Below, piece by piece: positions 16,573 through 24,809 of a stretch of DNA of 57,897 nucleotides. The notes under the pieces were generated by a model that did no database searches, had not been told where the DNA came from, and worked only from the letters and a program-made list of their open reading frames with translations. The first letter of the stretch is position 1. Every line of letters starts with the position of its first letter. The DNA comes from Streptomyces olivochromogenes. GTDB lineage: Bacteria; Actinomycetota; Actinomycetes; Streptomycetales; Streptomycetaceae. Location: assembly GCF_021538895.1 (NCBI RefSeq), contig NZ_JADDRL010000059.1, positions 1-57,897 of the forward strand. The letters run 5' to 3'. A program made the translations under genes and the position numbers.

Positions 16573-17595
16573 ATGGTGAGCATGGCCTCTGATCGTCCCC
16601 GCGTGCTCTCCGGTATCCAGCCCACCGCAGGCTCGTTCCACCTCGGCAACTACCTCGGCGCCGTCCGCCAGTGGGTGGCCCTGCAGGAGACCCACGACGC
16701 GTTCTACATGGTCGTCGACCTGCACGCGATCACGGTCCCGCAGGACCCGGCGGAGCTGCGCGCCAACACCCGGCTCGCCGCCGCCCAGCTCCTCGCGGCC
16801 GGCCTCGACCCGGAGCGCTGCACGCTCTTCGTCCAGAGCCACGTTCCCGAGCACGCCCAGCTCGCCTGGGTCATGAACTGCCTCACCGGCTTCGGCGAGG
16901 CCTCCCGCATGACCCAGTTCAAGGACAAGTCCGCCAAGCAGGGCTCCGACCGCGCCTCGGTCGGCCTGTTCACGTACCCGATCCTCCAGGTCGCGGACAT
17001 CCTGCTCTACCAGGCCAACGAGGTCCCGGTCGGCGAGGACCAGCGCCAGCACGTCGAGCTCACCCGTGACCTCGCCGAGCGCTTCAACGGCCGCTTCGGC
17101 CAGACCTTCACCGTCCCGAAGCCGTACATCCTCAAGGAGACGGCGAAGATCTACGACCTCCAGGACCCGTCGATCAAGATGAGCAAGTCGGCGTCCACGC
17201 CGAAGGGCCTCATCAACCTCCTCGACGAGCCCAAGGCCACCGCGAAGAAGGTCAAGAGCGCCGTCACCGACACGGACACCGTGGTCCGCTTCGACGCCGA
17301 GAACAAGCCGGGCGTGAGCAATCTGCTCACGATCTATTCGACGCTCACCGGTGCGGGTATCGCCGAACTGGAGGAGAAGTACGAAGGCAAGGGCTACGGT
17401 GCGCTCAAGACCGACCTTGCCGAGGTCATGGTCGAGTTCGTGACGCCGTTCCGGGAGCGCACCCAGCAGTACCTCGACGACCCCGAGACGCTCGACTCGA
17501 TCCTGGCCAAGGGCGCGGAGAAGGCGCGGGCCGTCGCCGCGGAGACCCTCTCCCAGGCGTACGACCGCGTGGGCTTCCTGCCCGCCAAGCACTGA
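16573..17595 (+). CDS. trpS: Tryptophanyl-tRNA synthetase
   Basis: 340-aa class-Ic aminoacyl-tRNA synthetase. SGIQPTAGSFHLGNYLGA carries the HIGH-equivalent (HLGN), and KMSKSAS carries the KMSKS loop. AWVMNCLTGFGEASRMTQFKD (split) and PVGEDQRQHVELTRD match the tryptophan-binding core. Two starts are possible: ATG 16573 (MVSMASDR), with GAGAG just upstream, or ATG 16582 (MASDR). I saw no T-box or trp leader peptide in the 163-base upstream gap. A second TrpS elsewhere in the genome is common in Streptomyces. Confidence 0.95.
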   Translation: MVSMASDRPRVLSGIQPTAGSFHLGNYLGAVRQWVALQETHDAFYMVVDLHAITVPQDPAELRANTRLAAAQLLAAGLDPERCTLFVQSHVPEHAQLAWVMNCLTGFGEASRMTQFKDKSAKQGSDRASVGLFTYPILQVADILLYQANEVPVGEDQRQHVELTRDLAERFNGRFGQTFTVPKPYILKETAKIYDLQDPSIKMSKSASTPKGLINLLDEPKATAKKVKSAVTDTDTVVRFDAENKPGVSNLLTIYSTLTGAGIAELEEKYEGKGYGALKTDLAEVMVEFVTPFRERTQQYLDDPETLDSILAKGAEKARAVAAETLSQAYDRVGFLPAKH

Positions 17596-17786
17596 GGCGT
17601 ACCCCCGCACGCACGGGCACCGGGCAGAGCGCTGCACATCACTCCGGCCGCGCCTGCCCGCAGGACAGCCGTGGCCTTACAGTCGAAGCCACACGGCTGA
17701 GCACGAATCGGGCAACCCGCCCGGCGCCGTGCTCGGCAACCGCACCGCACTCCGCAAACGCACCGGACACGACGACAGGAGACGAC

Positions 17787-18365
17787 GTGGGGACCGTAAC
17801 GATCGGCGTGTCGATCGCGGTCCCGGAGCCTCACGGCAGCCTGCTCCAGGAGCGGCGCGCGGGCTTCGGCGACCCTGCGGCTCACGGCATTCCCACGCAC
17901 GTCACCCTGCTGCCGCCGACGGAGGTCGACGGCGGCGAGCTGCCGGCCGTCGAGGCGCACCTCGCCGAGGTCGCCGCGGTCGGCCGTCCGTTCCCGATGC
18001 GGCTGTCCGGCACCGGCACCTTCCGTCCGCTGTCGCCGGTGGTGTTCGTGCAGGTCGTCCAGGGTGCCGAGGCCTGCTCCTGGCTGCAGACCCGGATCCG
18101 TGACGCCTCCGGTCCGGTGGCGCGGGAGCTGCAGTTCCCGTACCACCCGCACGTCACGGTGGCCCACGGCATCGACGAGGCGGGCATGGACCGAGCCTTC
18201 CGTGAGCTGGCCGACTACGACGCCGAGTGGCCCTGCACCGGCTTCGCGCTCCACGAGCAGGGCCCCGACGGCGTGTGGCGCAAGCTCCGGGAGTTCACCT
18301 TCGCCGGGGCCGTGGTGCCCCCGCAGGCCGGACACATGGACCGCGGCTCGGTCCCGACCCGCTGA
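17787..18365 (+). CDS. 2'-5' RNA ligase/2H phosphoesterase family protein
   Basis: 192 aa with the two HxT/S motifs that define the 2H superfamily: THVTLLPP at about residues 37-44 and HPHVTVAHG at about 121-129. Relatives hydrolyse 2',3'-cyclic phosphates or ligate 2'-5' RNA ends; the substrate here is unknown. GTG start with AGGAGA about nine bases upstream. Follows trpS after 191 bases containing an imperfect hairpin (arms CAGCCGTG/CACGGCTG, 17666-17699), so probably a separate transcript. Confidence 0.88.
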   Translation: MGTVTIGVSIAVPEPHGSLLQERRAGFGDPAAHGIPTHVTLLPPTEVDGGELPAVEAHLAEVAAVGRPFPMRLSGTGTFRPLSPVVFVQVVQGAEACSWLQTRIRDASGPVARELQFPYHPHVTVAHGIDEAGMDRAFRELADYDAEWPCTGFALHEQGPDGVWRKLREFTFAGAVVPPQAGHMDRGSVPTR

Positions 18366-18401
18366 GCGGCGTACTCGCTTTTCGCCCGACCGGCCGGTCC
18401 C

Positions 18402-19157
18402 TCACAGCGGCAGCCGGCGGAACACCGCCCGGGGCGCGTGGCGCAGGGCCGACATGACCAGGCGGAGCGCGCCCGGTACCCAGACCGTCTCCGAGCGGCG
18501 GCGCAGGCCCAGTTCGATGGCCGAGGCCACGGCCTGCGGGGTGGTCGACAGGGGTACCTCGTCCAGGCCGGCCGTCATCCGCGAGCGGACGAACCCGGGG
18601 CGTACGACCATGACGTGCACGCCGGTGCCCTGCAGCGCGTCGCCGAGGCCCTGGGCGAAGGCGTCGAGGCCGGCCTTGCTGGAGCCGTAGATGAAGTTCG
18701 AGCGGCGGGCGCGCTCGCCGGCCACCGAGGAGAGCACGACCAGCGAGCCGTGGCCCTGCGCCTGGAGCGCGCCCGCGCTCACCAGGCCCGCCGACACCGC
18801 TCCCGTGTAGTTGGTCTGTGCGACCCGGACCGCGCTCACCGGCTCCCGCTCGTCGCGCGCCTGGTCGCCGAGGATCCCGAAGGCGAGCAGCACCATGTCG
18901 ATGTCGCTCTCGGCGAAGACCTTGCCGAGCACCGTCTCGTGGGACTCGGGGTCGAGCGCGTCGAAGGCCACGGTGCGGACGTCCGCCCCCAGGGCGCGCA
19001 GGCTCTCGGCGGACGCCTCCAGGGCGGGCGAGGGGCGGCCCGCCAGCCACACCGTGCGGGTGCGGCGGGCGATCAGCCGACGCGCGGTGGCCAGCGCGAT
19101 CTCGGACGTGCCGCCGAGGACGAGCAGGGACTGGGGGAGGCCGAAGGCGTCCTTCAC
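18402..19157 (-). CDS. dprE2: Decaprenylphospho-beta-D-erythro-pentofuranosid-2-ulose 2-reductase
   Basis: 251-aa short-chain dehydrogenase acting second in epimerisation of decaprenyl-phosphoryl ribose to arabinose. Cofactor motif GGTSEIA at about residues 15-21, a structural Asn in NYTGAV, catalytic Ser in VVLSSVAGERARR and YxxxK in YGSSKAG. The variant glycine motif and GERARRSNF are typical of DprE2. It lies 37 bases after dprE1 on the same strand, matching the mycobacterial gene order. ATG start. Confidence 0.93.
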   Translation of the reverse strand: MKDAFGLPQSLLVLGGTSEIALATARRLIARRTRTVWLAGRPSPALEASAESLRALGADVRTVAFDALDPESHETVLGKVFAESDIDMVLLAFGILGDQARDEREPVSAVRVAQTNYTGAVSAGLVSAGALQAQGHGSLVVLSSVAGERARRSNFIYGSSKAGLDAFAQGLGDALQGTGVHVMVVRPGFVRSRMTAGLDEVPLSTTPQAVASAIELGLRRRSETVWVPGALRLVMSALRHAPRAVFRRLPL

Positions 19158-19194
19158 GACAGCTCCTTGGGGCGATCAGAGGGGGCGGGGGAAG

Positions 19195-20550
19195 TCAGAG
19201 CCCGAGGCGGCGGGCCAGGTCGGAGACGAACACCCCGTGCGGGTCCAACTCCGCGCGCAGGGCGCGGAAGTCGGCGAGCCGGGGGTACATCGGGGCGAGC
19301 AGTTCCGGCCGCAGCCGGGAGTCCTTGGCGAGGTAGACCCGCCCGCCGGCCGCGGCCACCTCCTGGTCCAGCCCGTCGAGGAAGGCGCCGAGCCCGGGCA
19401 GCCCCGCCGGGATGTCCAGGGCGAGCGTCCAGCCGGGCACCGGGAAGGACAGCCATCCGGGGTCGGCGTCGCCGAACCGCTTGAGGACGGCCAGGAAGGA
19501 GGGGCACCGGTGCGCGGAGACGCGGCGCACGATCCGGCGCAGGGCGTCCTCCTGGCCGTACCCGACGACGAACTGGTACTGCACGAAGCCGCCGCGGCCG
19601 TAGATCCGGTTCCAGTGCGGCACCGCGTCCAGGGGGTGGAAGAAGCGGGAGATCCCCTGCAGTTCACCGGTACGCGCGCGGGGTGCCTTCCGGTACCAGA
19701 GTTCGTTGAACCATCCCACGGTGGTGCTGCCGAGCAGTCCCTCCGGGACGAGAGCGGGGGCGGCCGGAAGCCGACGCGGGCGGAAGGACAGCGGGTGCCG
19801 CCGCGCGCGGGTGCCCTCCCGCAGCGCCTCCAGGGGTGCGTGGTCGCCGCGGGTCAGCACGGCGCGTCCGGTCGCCCCGCCGCGCGCCAGCAGGTCGATC
19901 CAGGCGACCGAGTAGCGGTAGCGGTGGTCGGTGGCGGTCAGACGGGCCATCAGGTCGTCGAGGTCCGTGGCGCGTTCGGTGTCGACGGACAGGTACGCCG
20001 TCTCGACCGGGAGCAGGCGCAGGGTGGCCGTCAGGACGATCCCCGTCAGGCCCATGCCGCCCGCGGTCGCGTCGAACAGGGGCGTGCCGCGGCCCACCGC
20101 GCGGACCTCGCCGTCGGCGGTGAGCAGTTCCAGCGCCAGTACGTGGCGGGAGAAGGAGCCGGAGACATGGTGGTTCTTGCCGTGGATGTCGGCGCCGATC
20201 GCCCCGCCGACCGTCACCTGGCGGGTGCCCGGGGTCACCGGCACGAACCAGCCGAGCGGCAGCAGCACCTCCATGAGCCGGTGCAGGGACACGCCCGCGC
20301 CGCACAGCACGGTGCCGCCGTCGGCGTCGATGGCGTGGATGCGGTCGAGACCGGTCATGTCGAGGACGGATCCGCCGGCGTTCTGCGCCGCGTCCCCGTA
20401 CGCCCGCCCCAGCCCCCGTGCGATGCTCCCGCGGGCCCCGCAGCTCCGGACGGCGGCCGCGGCCTCCTCGTACGTCCGTGGGCGGATCAGCCGGGCGGCG
20501 GTGGGGGCGGTGCGGCCCCAGCCCGTGACGGAAACCGTGTCTCCAGACAT
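19195..20550 (-). CDS. dprE1: Decaprenylphosphoryl-beta-D-ribose oxidase
   Basis: 451-aa VAO-type flavoprotein oxidising the 2'-OH of decaprenyl-phosphoryl ribose. FAD-binding residues are visible in ARGLGRAYGDAAQNAGG, TPGTRQVTVGGAIGADIHGKNHH (split) and GMGLTGIV. The C-terminal AKDSR holds the Lys that aligns with the catalytic Lys418 of M. tuberculosis DprE1. The segment PGWTLALDIP aligns by eye with mycobacterial PGWNICVDFP, so the Cys387 attacked by benzothiazinones is Ala here. It starts ATG at 20550 and shares a 133-base AT-richer divergent gap with the PAP2 gene. Confidence 0.94.
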   Translation of the reverse strand: MSGDTVSVTGWGRTAPTAARLIRPRTYEEAAAAVRSCGARGSIARGLGRAYGDAAQNAGGSVLDMTGLDRIHAIDADGGTVLCGAGVSLHRLMEVLLPLGWFVPVTPGTRQVTVGGAIGADIHGKNHHVSGSFSRHVLALELLTADGEVRAVGRGTPLFDATAGGMGLTGIVLTATLRLLPVETAYLSVDTERATDLDDLMARLTATDHRYRYSVAWIDLLARGGATGRAVLTRGDHAPLEALREGTRARRHPLSFRPRRLPAAPALVPEGLLGSTTVGWFNELWYRKAPRARTGELQGISRFFHPLDAVPHWNRIYGRGGFVQYQFVVGYGQEDALRRIVRRVSAHRCPSFLAVLKRFGDADPGWLSFPVPGWTLALDIPAGLPGLGAFLDGLDQEVAAAGGRVYLAKDSRLRPELLAPMYPRLADFRALRAELDPHGVFVSDLARRLGL

Positions 20551-20683
20551 GCCGGTGACCGTATCGCCCCTATGTAGGCGATTGATCCTGCGACGTCAAT
20601 TCCCTCCCCGAAATGGGTGATTAATGGGATGTCGCACAATATTGCCATAGTTTGGCCGGGGTGAACGTGAACAGTGAGTCCAC

Positions 20684-21193
20684 ATGGACGACTTCGACGA
20701 TCTGGATCACCGGATCCTCTCCGCCCTGCACGCCCGCGGCACCGATCCGCGCGTCGCGTCCGCCGCCCGTGGTCTGTCCTTGGCCGGCGAGCACGGCGCG
20801 CTGTGGTTCGCGGTGGGACTCGTCGGAGCCGCCGCGGACGGCGCGCGGCGCGCTTGTTGGGTGCGCGGCACGGCGCTGGTCGCGGGCGCTCACCTCGCCA
20901 GCATGGGCGTGAAGCGGCTCGTGCGCCGCGCGCGCCCCACGCACGTCGAACCCCGGGTGCACACCGCGGGCCGGCACTCCTTCCCGAGCTCCCACGCCAC
21001 CTCCGCCACGGCCGCCGCCGTCGCCTTCGGCGCCCTGGGGGCGTACGGGATCGCGCCGCTCGCCGCCGCCATGTGCCTGTCCCGCCTGGTCGTCGGCGTC
21101 CACTACCCCTCCGACGTGGCGGCGGGCGCCGCCCTCGGGGCACTCTCGGCGCGACTGGGGGCACGCTGGATGACGAGGAGCGCCCATGACTGA
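20684..21193 (+). CDS. PAP2-family phosphatase, probable decaprenylphosphoryl-5-phosphoribose phosphatase
   Basis: 169-aa membrane phosphatase with all three PAP2 signatures: KRLVRRARP, PSSHATSATA and SRLVVGVHYPSDVAAG. By analogy with mycobacterial Rv3807c, and because the prenyl-phosphate phosphoribosyltransferase gene overlaps it by eight bases, it probably removes the 5-phosphate from decaprenylphosphoryl-5-phosphoribose. ATG start, read as MDDFDDLDHRILSAL. It is the first gene of a two-gene operon divergent from dprE1-dprE2. Confidence 0.88.
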   Translation: MDDFDDLDHRILSALHARGTDPRVASAARGLSLAGEHGALWFAVGLVGAAADGARRACWVRGTALVAGAHLASMGVKRLVRRARPTHVEPRVHTAGRHSFPSSHATSATAAAVAFGALGAYGIAPLAAAMCLSRLVVGVHYPSDVAAGAALGALSARLGARWMTRSAHD

Positions 21194-22184
21194 GACCGCG
21201 CCCCTCGCCGGCTCCGCGCCCGCGGACGCGGCGACGTATCGGGGTGAGACGCCCCGCCCGCAGTGGCCAGCGCCCGGCGGGCCACCCGCGCGGCCCCGCG
21301 CGGGGGCTGTCCTGCGGGGCCTGCTGAAGACCACCCGGCCCAAGCAGTGGGTGAAGAACAGCCTGGTCGTCGCCGCCCCGGCCGCCGCCGGACGGCTGTT
21401 CACCCGGGAGGCGCTCACCCAGGTCCCCCTCGTCTTCGTCCTCTTCACCGCCTGCGCCGCCGCCGTCTACCTGATCAACGACGCCCGGGACGCGCCGGCC
21501 GACCGCGCCCACCCCACCAAGCGGCACCGCCCGGTCGCGGCCGGACGGGTCCCCGTCCCCGTCGCGTACGCCACCGGAGCCGCCCTGGCCGTCCTCGCTC
21601 CGGCCGCCGCGGCCTGGCTGTCCTCCCCGGTCGTCGCGGCCCTCCTGACGGCGTACATCGGCATGCAACTGGCCTACTGCGTCAGCCTCAAGCACGTCCT
21701 GGTGATCGACCTGGTCGTCGTCAGCACCGGCTTCCTGATGCGGGCGATGATCGGCGGGGTCGCGCTCGGCATCCCGCTGTCCCGCTGGTTCCTGATCACC
21801 ACCGGCTTCGGCGCGCTGTTCATGGTCTCGGCCAAGCGCTACTCCGAGGCCGTCCAGATGGCCGGAAAGGCGGGCGCCACGCGCGCGTTGCTCACCGAGT
21901 ACAGCACCGGCTACCTCCGCTTCGTCTGGCAGCTCGCCGCGGGCGTCGCTGTCCTCGCCTACTGCATGTGGGCCCTGGAGGAGGGCGGAGTGCCGCACAC
22001 GAGCGTGCTGCCCTGGCGACAGCTGTCCATGGTCGCCTTCGTCCTCGCGGTCCTCAGGTACGCCGTCTTCGCCGACCGCGGAACCGCGGGCGAGCCCGAG
22101 GACGTGGTCCTGCACGACCGGGCCCTCGCCCTGATCGGCACGGTCTGGCTCGCGATGTACGGCCTGGCGGTGGCGAATTGGTGA
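21186..22184 (+). CDS. Decaprenyl-phosphate phosphoribosyltransferase, UbiA family
   Basis: 332-aa polytopic UbiA-family enzyme expected to transfer 5-phosphoribose from PRPP to decaprenyl phosphate. KTTRPKQWVKN precedes the first aspartate-rich motif NDARDAPAD (NDxxDxxxD), followed by HPTKRHRPVAAG, all typical of the Rv3806c branch. A Pro/Ala-rich cytoplasmic N-terminus of about 40 residues precedes the membrane core. Its start lies inside the end of the PAP2 gene (ATGACTGA), indicating coupled translation. Together with dprE1/dprE2 it completes a PRPP-to-DPA route. Confidence 0.92.
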   Translation: MTETAPLAGSAPADAATYRGETPRPQWPAPGGPPARPRAGAVLRGLLKTTRPKQWVKNSLVVAAPAAAGRLFTREALTQVPLVFVLFTACAAAVYLINDARDAPADRAHPTKRHRPVAAGRVPVPVAYATGAALAVLAPAAAAWLSSPVVAALLTAYIGMQLAYCVSLKHVLVIDLVVVSTGFLMRAMIGGVALGIPLSRWFLITTGFGALFMVSAKRYSEAVQMAGKAGATRALLTEYSTGYLRFVWQLAAGVAVLAYCMWALEEGGVPHTSVLPWRQLSMVAFVLAVLRYAVFADRGTAGEPEDVVLHDRALALIGTVWLAMYGLAVANW

Positions 22185-22287
22185 CCCGGCCGCACCGGGC
22201 CGGAGCGTCGGCCCGGGCCGCCGTGGGACCGCCCGCAGTGGGTACTCGTACAGGGGTATTCCACCGCGACCAGGGCAGAGTCGGATC

Positions 22288-23196
22288 ATGGACTGGCTGA
22301 AGAGGCTTCCGGGCATCGGGCCGCTCGTCACACGCCTGATGGCCACGCACGCGTGGCGCGCCTACGAACGGCTGGACCGGGTGAAGTGGACGCGGCTGGC
22401 CGCCGCCATGACGTTCATCAGCTTCATCGCGCTGTTCCCGCTGCTGACGCTGGCGGCCGCGATCGCGGCCGCCACGCTGAGCCCGTCGCAGCAGCAGGAA
22501 CTCCAGAAGAAGATCGCCGACCAGGTCCCGGGCATCTCGAACCAGCTGGACATCAACGGCCTCATCCAGAACGCGGGCACCGTCGGACTCATCGCCGGTG
22601 CCGTGCTGCTGCTCACCGGCATCGGCTGGGTCGGCCAGATGCGCGACTGCCTGCGCACCGTGTGGGAGCTGCCCGACAGCGAGCGCAACCCCCTCGTGGC
22701 GAAGGTGAAGGACACCGTCATCCTCATCGGTCTCGGCGGCGCCGTCCTGGCCACCATCGCGATCTCCACGGTGGCCTCCGCCCTGGTCGGCCGGATCACC
22801 GACGAGCTCGGCATCGAACGGGCGGGCTGGGGCAGCATCCTGCTGCACACCGCCGCCTTCGCCGTCGCCGTGCTCGCCGACTTCCTGGTCCTGCTCTACG
22901 TCCTGACCCTGCTGCCCGGCGTCGAGCCGACGCGCCGCCGCCTGATCGTCGCGGCACTGATCGGCGCGGTCGGCTTCGAAGTGCTCAAGCTCCTGCTCAG
23001 CGGCTACATCCAGGGTGTCGCCGGAAAGAGCATGTACGGCGCGTTCGGTGTCCCCGTGGCCCTGCTGCTGTGGATCAACTTCACCTCGAAGCTGCTCCTG
23101 TACTGCGCGGCCTGGACGGCGACACCGAGCGACGGCGCGGAACTCACGGACGCGTCCGACGGCGCACCAGATCCGGCAGCGGCCAGCGGCGGTTGA
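22288..23196 (+). CDS. YihY/virulence factor BrkB family membrane protein
   Basis: 302 aa with about six transmembrane helices. Family features: AAAMTFISFIALFPLLTLAAA, GWVGQMRDCLRTVWE, SALVGRITDELG, LPGVEPTRRRL and YIQGVAGKSMYGAFG, VPVALLLWINFTSKLLLY. The family's biochemical role is unsettled; it is not RNase BN as once labelled. ATG at 22288; AGGGCAGAG nine or so bases upstream may be the ribosome site. Its last 53 bases overlap the 3' end of the carboxypeptidase gene on the opposite strand. Confidence 0.9.
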   Translation: MDWLKRLPGIGPLVTRLMATHAWRAYERLDRVKWTRLAAAMTFISFIALFPLLTLAAAIAAATLSPSQQQELQKKIADQVPGISNQLDINGLIQNAGTVGLIAGAVLLLTGIGWVGQMRDCLRTVWELPDSERNPLVAKVKDTVILIGLGGAVLATIAISTVASALVGRITDELGIERAGWGSILLHTAAFAVAVLADFLVLLYVLTLLPGVEPTRRRLIVAALIGAVGFEVLKLLLSGYIQGVAGKSMYGAFGVPVALLLWINFTSKLLLYCAAWTATPSDGAELTDASDGAPDPAAASGG

Positions 23197-24463
23197 TCAG
23201 GAACACCGCGCCCGCCACCAGCGCCAGCAGTCCGCCGGTGATCCCCAGGGCGACACCGACACCGCCCGAGCCGCTCCCGGAGGAGGCGCTCGCCACCGGC
23301 TTCGACGAGGAACCGCCGGTCCCGGCGCCCTTGCCCGAGCCGGAGGAGGCGGTGGCGCCCGGCTGGGCACCGGCCTGCGCGGCGCTCTTCGGCGCCACCA
23401 GCTCGCCCACCGGCGTCACCTTGCCGGCCGCCTTGAAGCCCCAGTCGAAGAGCTTGGCGGTCTCCTTGTAGACCTCGTTGTGCTCGTTCTTCTCCGGCTT
23501 CATGACCGTCACCAGCAGCACCTTGCCGCCGCGCTCGGCCACGCCGGTGAAGGTGGCGCCCGCGTTGGTGGTGTTGCCGTTCTTCACACCGGCGATGCCC
23601 TGGTAGACCGGGATGTCGCTGTCGCCGCTCAGCAGCCGGTTGGTGTTCTGGATCTCGAAGGACTCGCGGCCGGGCTTGCCCTTCTTGCCCTTCGTCGTGG
23701 CACCCGGGAATTTCGCCCGTACGGTCGAGCAGTACTCGCGGAAGTCCTTCTTCTGCAGCCCCGAGCGGGCGAACAGCGACAGGTCGTACGCGGACGAGAC
23801 CTGGCCGTCGGCGTCGTAGCCGTCCGGGCTGACCACGTGGGTGTCGAGGGCCTGGAGGTCCTCGGCGTGCGCCTGCATGTCCTGGACGGTCCGGTCGACG
23901 CCGCCGTTCATCGCGGACAGCACGTGCACGGCGTCGTTGCCGGAGCGCAGGAAGACGCCGAGCCACAGGTCGTGGACCGTGTAGGTCTCGTTCTCCTTTA
24001 TGCCGACCATGCTGGAGCCGGAGCCGATACCGGCCAGGTCGGTCGGCACCACCTTGTGCTTCGTCGTGCTCGGGAACCTCGGCAGGACCGTGTCCGCGAA
24101 CAGCATCTTCAGCGTGCTCGCCGGGGGCAGCCGCCAGTGCGCGTTGTGCGCGGCGAGCACCTCGCCCGACTCGGCGTCGGAGACGATCCAGGAGCGCGCG
24201 GTGAGGTCCTTGGGCAGCACGGGGGCGCCGCTGCCGAGGTTGACCTGCGTGCCGGGGGTACCGAGGCGGGTGCCGCCGACCGTCGACATCGTGGCCGGGG
24301 GCGTGGCCGACGGGGTCGTCGACGGGTGCGGGGCGGCGAGCGCGGCGGGAGCGGCGGCCACGGAAACGGTGGCCAGGCCGGTCAGCGCGGCTACGGAGGC
24401 GGTCAGGGACGTAAGGGAAGTGGCCAGGTTCGAACGCCTGGTGGGCTGCTTGGGTGCGGGCAC
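23144..24463 (-). CDS. D-alanyl-D-alanine carboxypeptidase (PBP5-like, serine type)
   Basis: 439-aa exported peptidoglycan carboxypeptidase trimming the terminal D-Ala of stem peptides. A signal peptide (basic NH2 end, then SLTASVAALTGLATVSVAAAPAALA in parts) precedes the S11 domain, with the catalytic tetrad STLK in LPPASTLKM, SGN in FLRSGNDAV and KNG in GVKNGNT in place of KTG. A Gly/Ser-rich linker leads to a C-terminal membrane helix (GVALGITGGLLALVAGAVFL). GTG 24463 is chosen; the frame extends to 24646 but that would run over the divergent gene starting at 24555. From memory, a homologue at this position in S. coelicolor (SCO4847) is linked to cell-wall glycopolymers. Confidence 0.9.
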   Translation of the reverse strand: MPAPKQPTRRSNLATSLTSLTASVAALTGLATVSVAAAPAALAAPHPSTTPSATPPATMSTVGGTRLGTPGTQVNLGSGAPVLPKDLTARSWIVSDAESGEVLAAHNAHWRLPPASTLKMLFADTVLPRFPSTTKHKVVPTDLAGIGSGSSMVGIKENETYTVHDLWLGVFLRSGNDAVHVLSAMNGGVDRTVQDMQAHAEDLQALDTHVVSPDGYDADGQVSSAYDLSLFARSGLQKKDFREYCSTVRAKFPGATTKGKKGKPGRESFEIQNTNRLLSGDSDIPVYQGIAGVKNGNTTNAGATFTGVAERGGKVLLVTVMKPEKNEHNEVYKETAKLFDWGFKAAGKVTPVGELVAPKSAAQAGAQPGATASSGSGKGAGTGGSSSKPVASASSGSGSGGVGVALGITGGLLALVAGAVFLINRRWPLPDLVRRRTRP

Positions 24464-24554
24464 GGTCGAGAACGTACCTGTCGCGGGCCCCGAAGTCCCA
24501 TTCGCGGTACCACCCCGAGGACCGCGCCGCTCGGCCGACGGCGATACTGGACGT

Positions 24555-24794
24555 ATGAAGCTCAGCCGCCCGCTCTCCTGGTTCCTGCTCGCCTTCGGGG
24601 TGTGGAGCTGGGTCATCTGGGTCACTTTCGTCAAGAATCTCGTCAAGGACAGCAGCGGACTCGCGTTCGACGACGGTCACCCGACGGCGTACTTCTGGGT
24701 GCACCTGCTGCTGGCGGTCGTTTCCTTCGTATTGGGGACGGTCATCGGGGGCATCGGGTTGCGCGGACTGCGCGCACTGCGCCGGACGTCATAG
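24555..24794 (+). CDS. SCO4848-family small membrane protein
   Basis: 79 aa with two transmembrane helices (WFLLAFGVWSWVIWVTFVKN and FWVHLLLAVVSFVLGTVIGG, each within 20 residues) joined by a short acidic loop DSSGLAFDDGHPTA, and a basic tail. A conserved actinobacterial family of unknown function that sits beside the carboxypeptidase. ATG at 24555. It precedes the metallophosphoesterase by 15 bases and is probably in the same transcript. Confidence 0.85.
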   Translation: MKLSRPLSWFLLAFGVWSWVIWVTFVKNLVKDSSGLAFDDGHPTAYFWVHLLLAVVSFVLGTVIGGIGLRGLRALRRTS

Positions 24795-24809
24795 CGGGGG
24801 CACGGCGGG

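Noticed and set aside
15298..17637. 779-codon minus-strand frame spanning glyA end, the secreted-protein gene and trpS
   Set aside because: It runs antisense to two clearly recognised genes and has no protein-like motifs.
17666..17699. Terminator after trpS
   Set aside because: Arms of 8 bp with mismatched inner pairs and an 18-base interior; too weak to call as a separate feature, only mentioned with the neighbouring gene.
24464..24646. Upstream extension of the D,D-carboxypeptidase frame
   Set aside because: It would overlap the divergent SCO4848-type gene and put 61 non-signal residues before the signal peptide.
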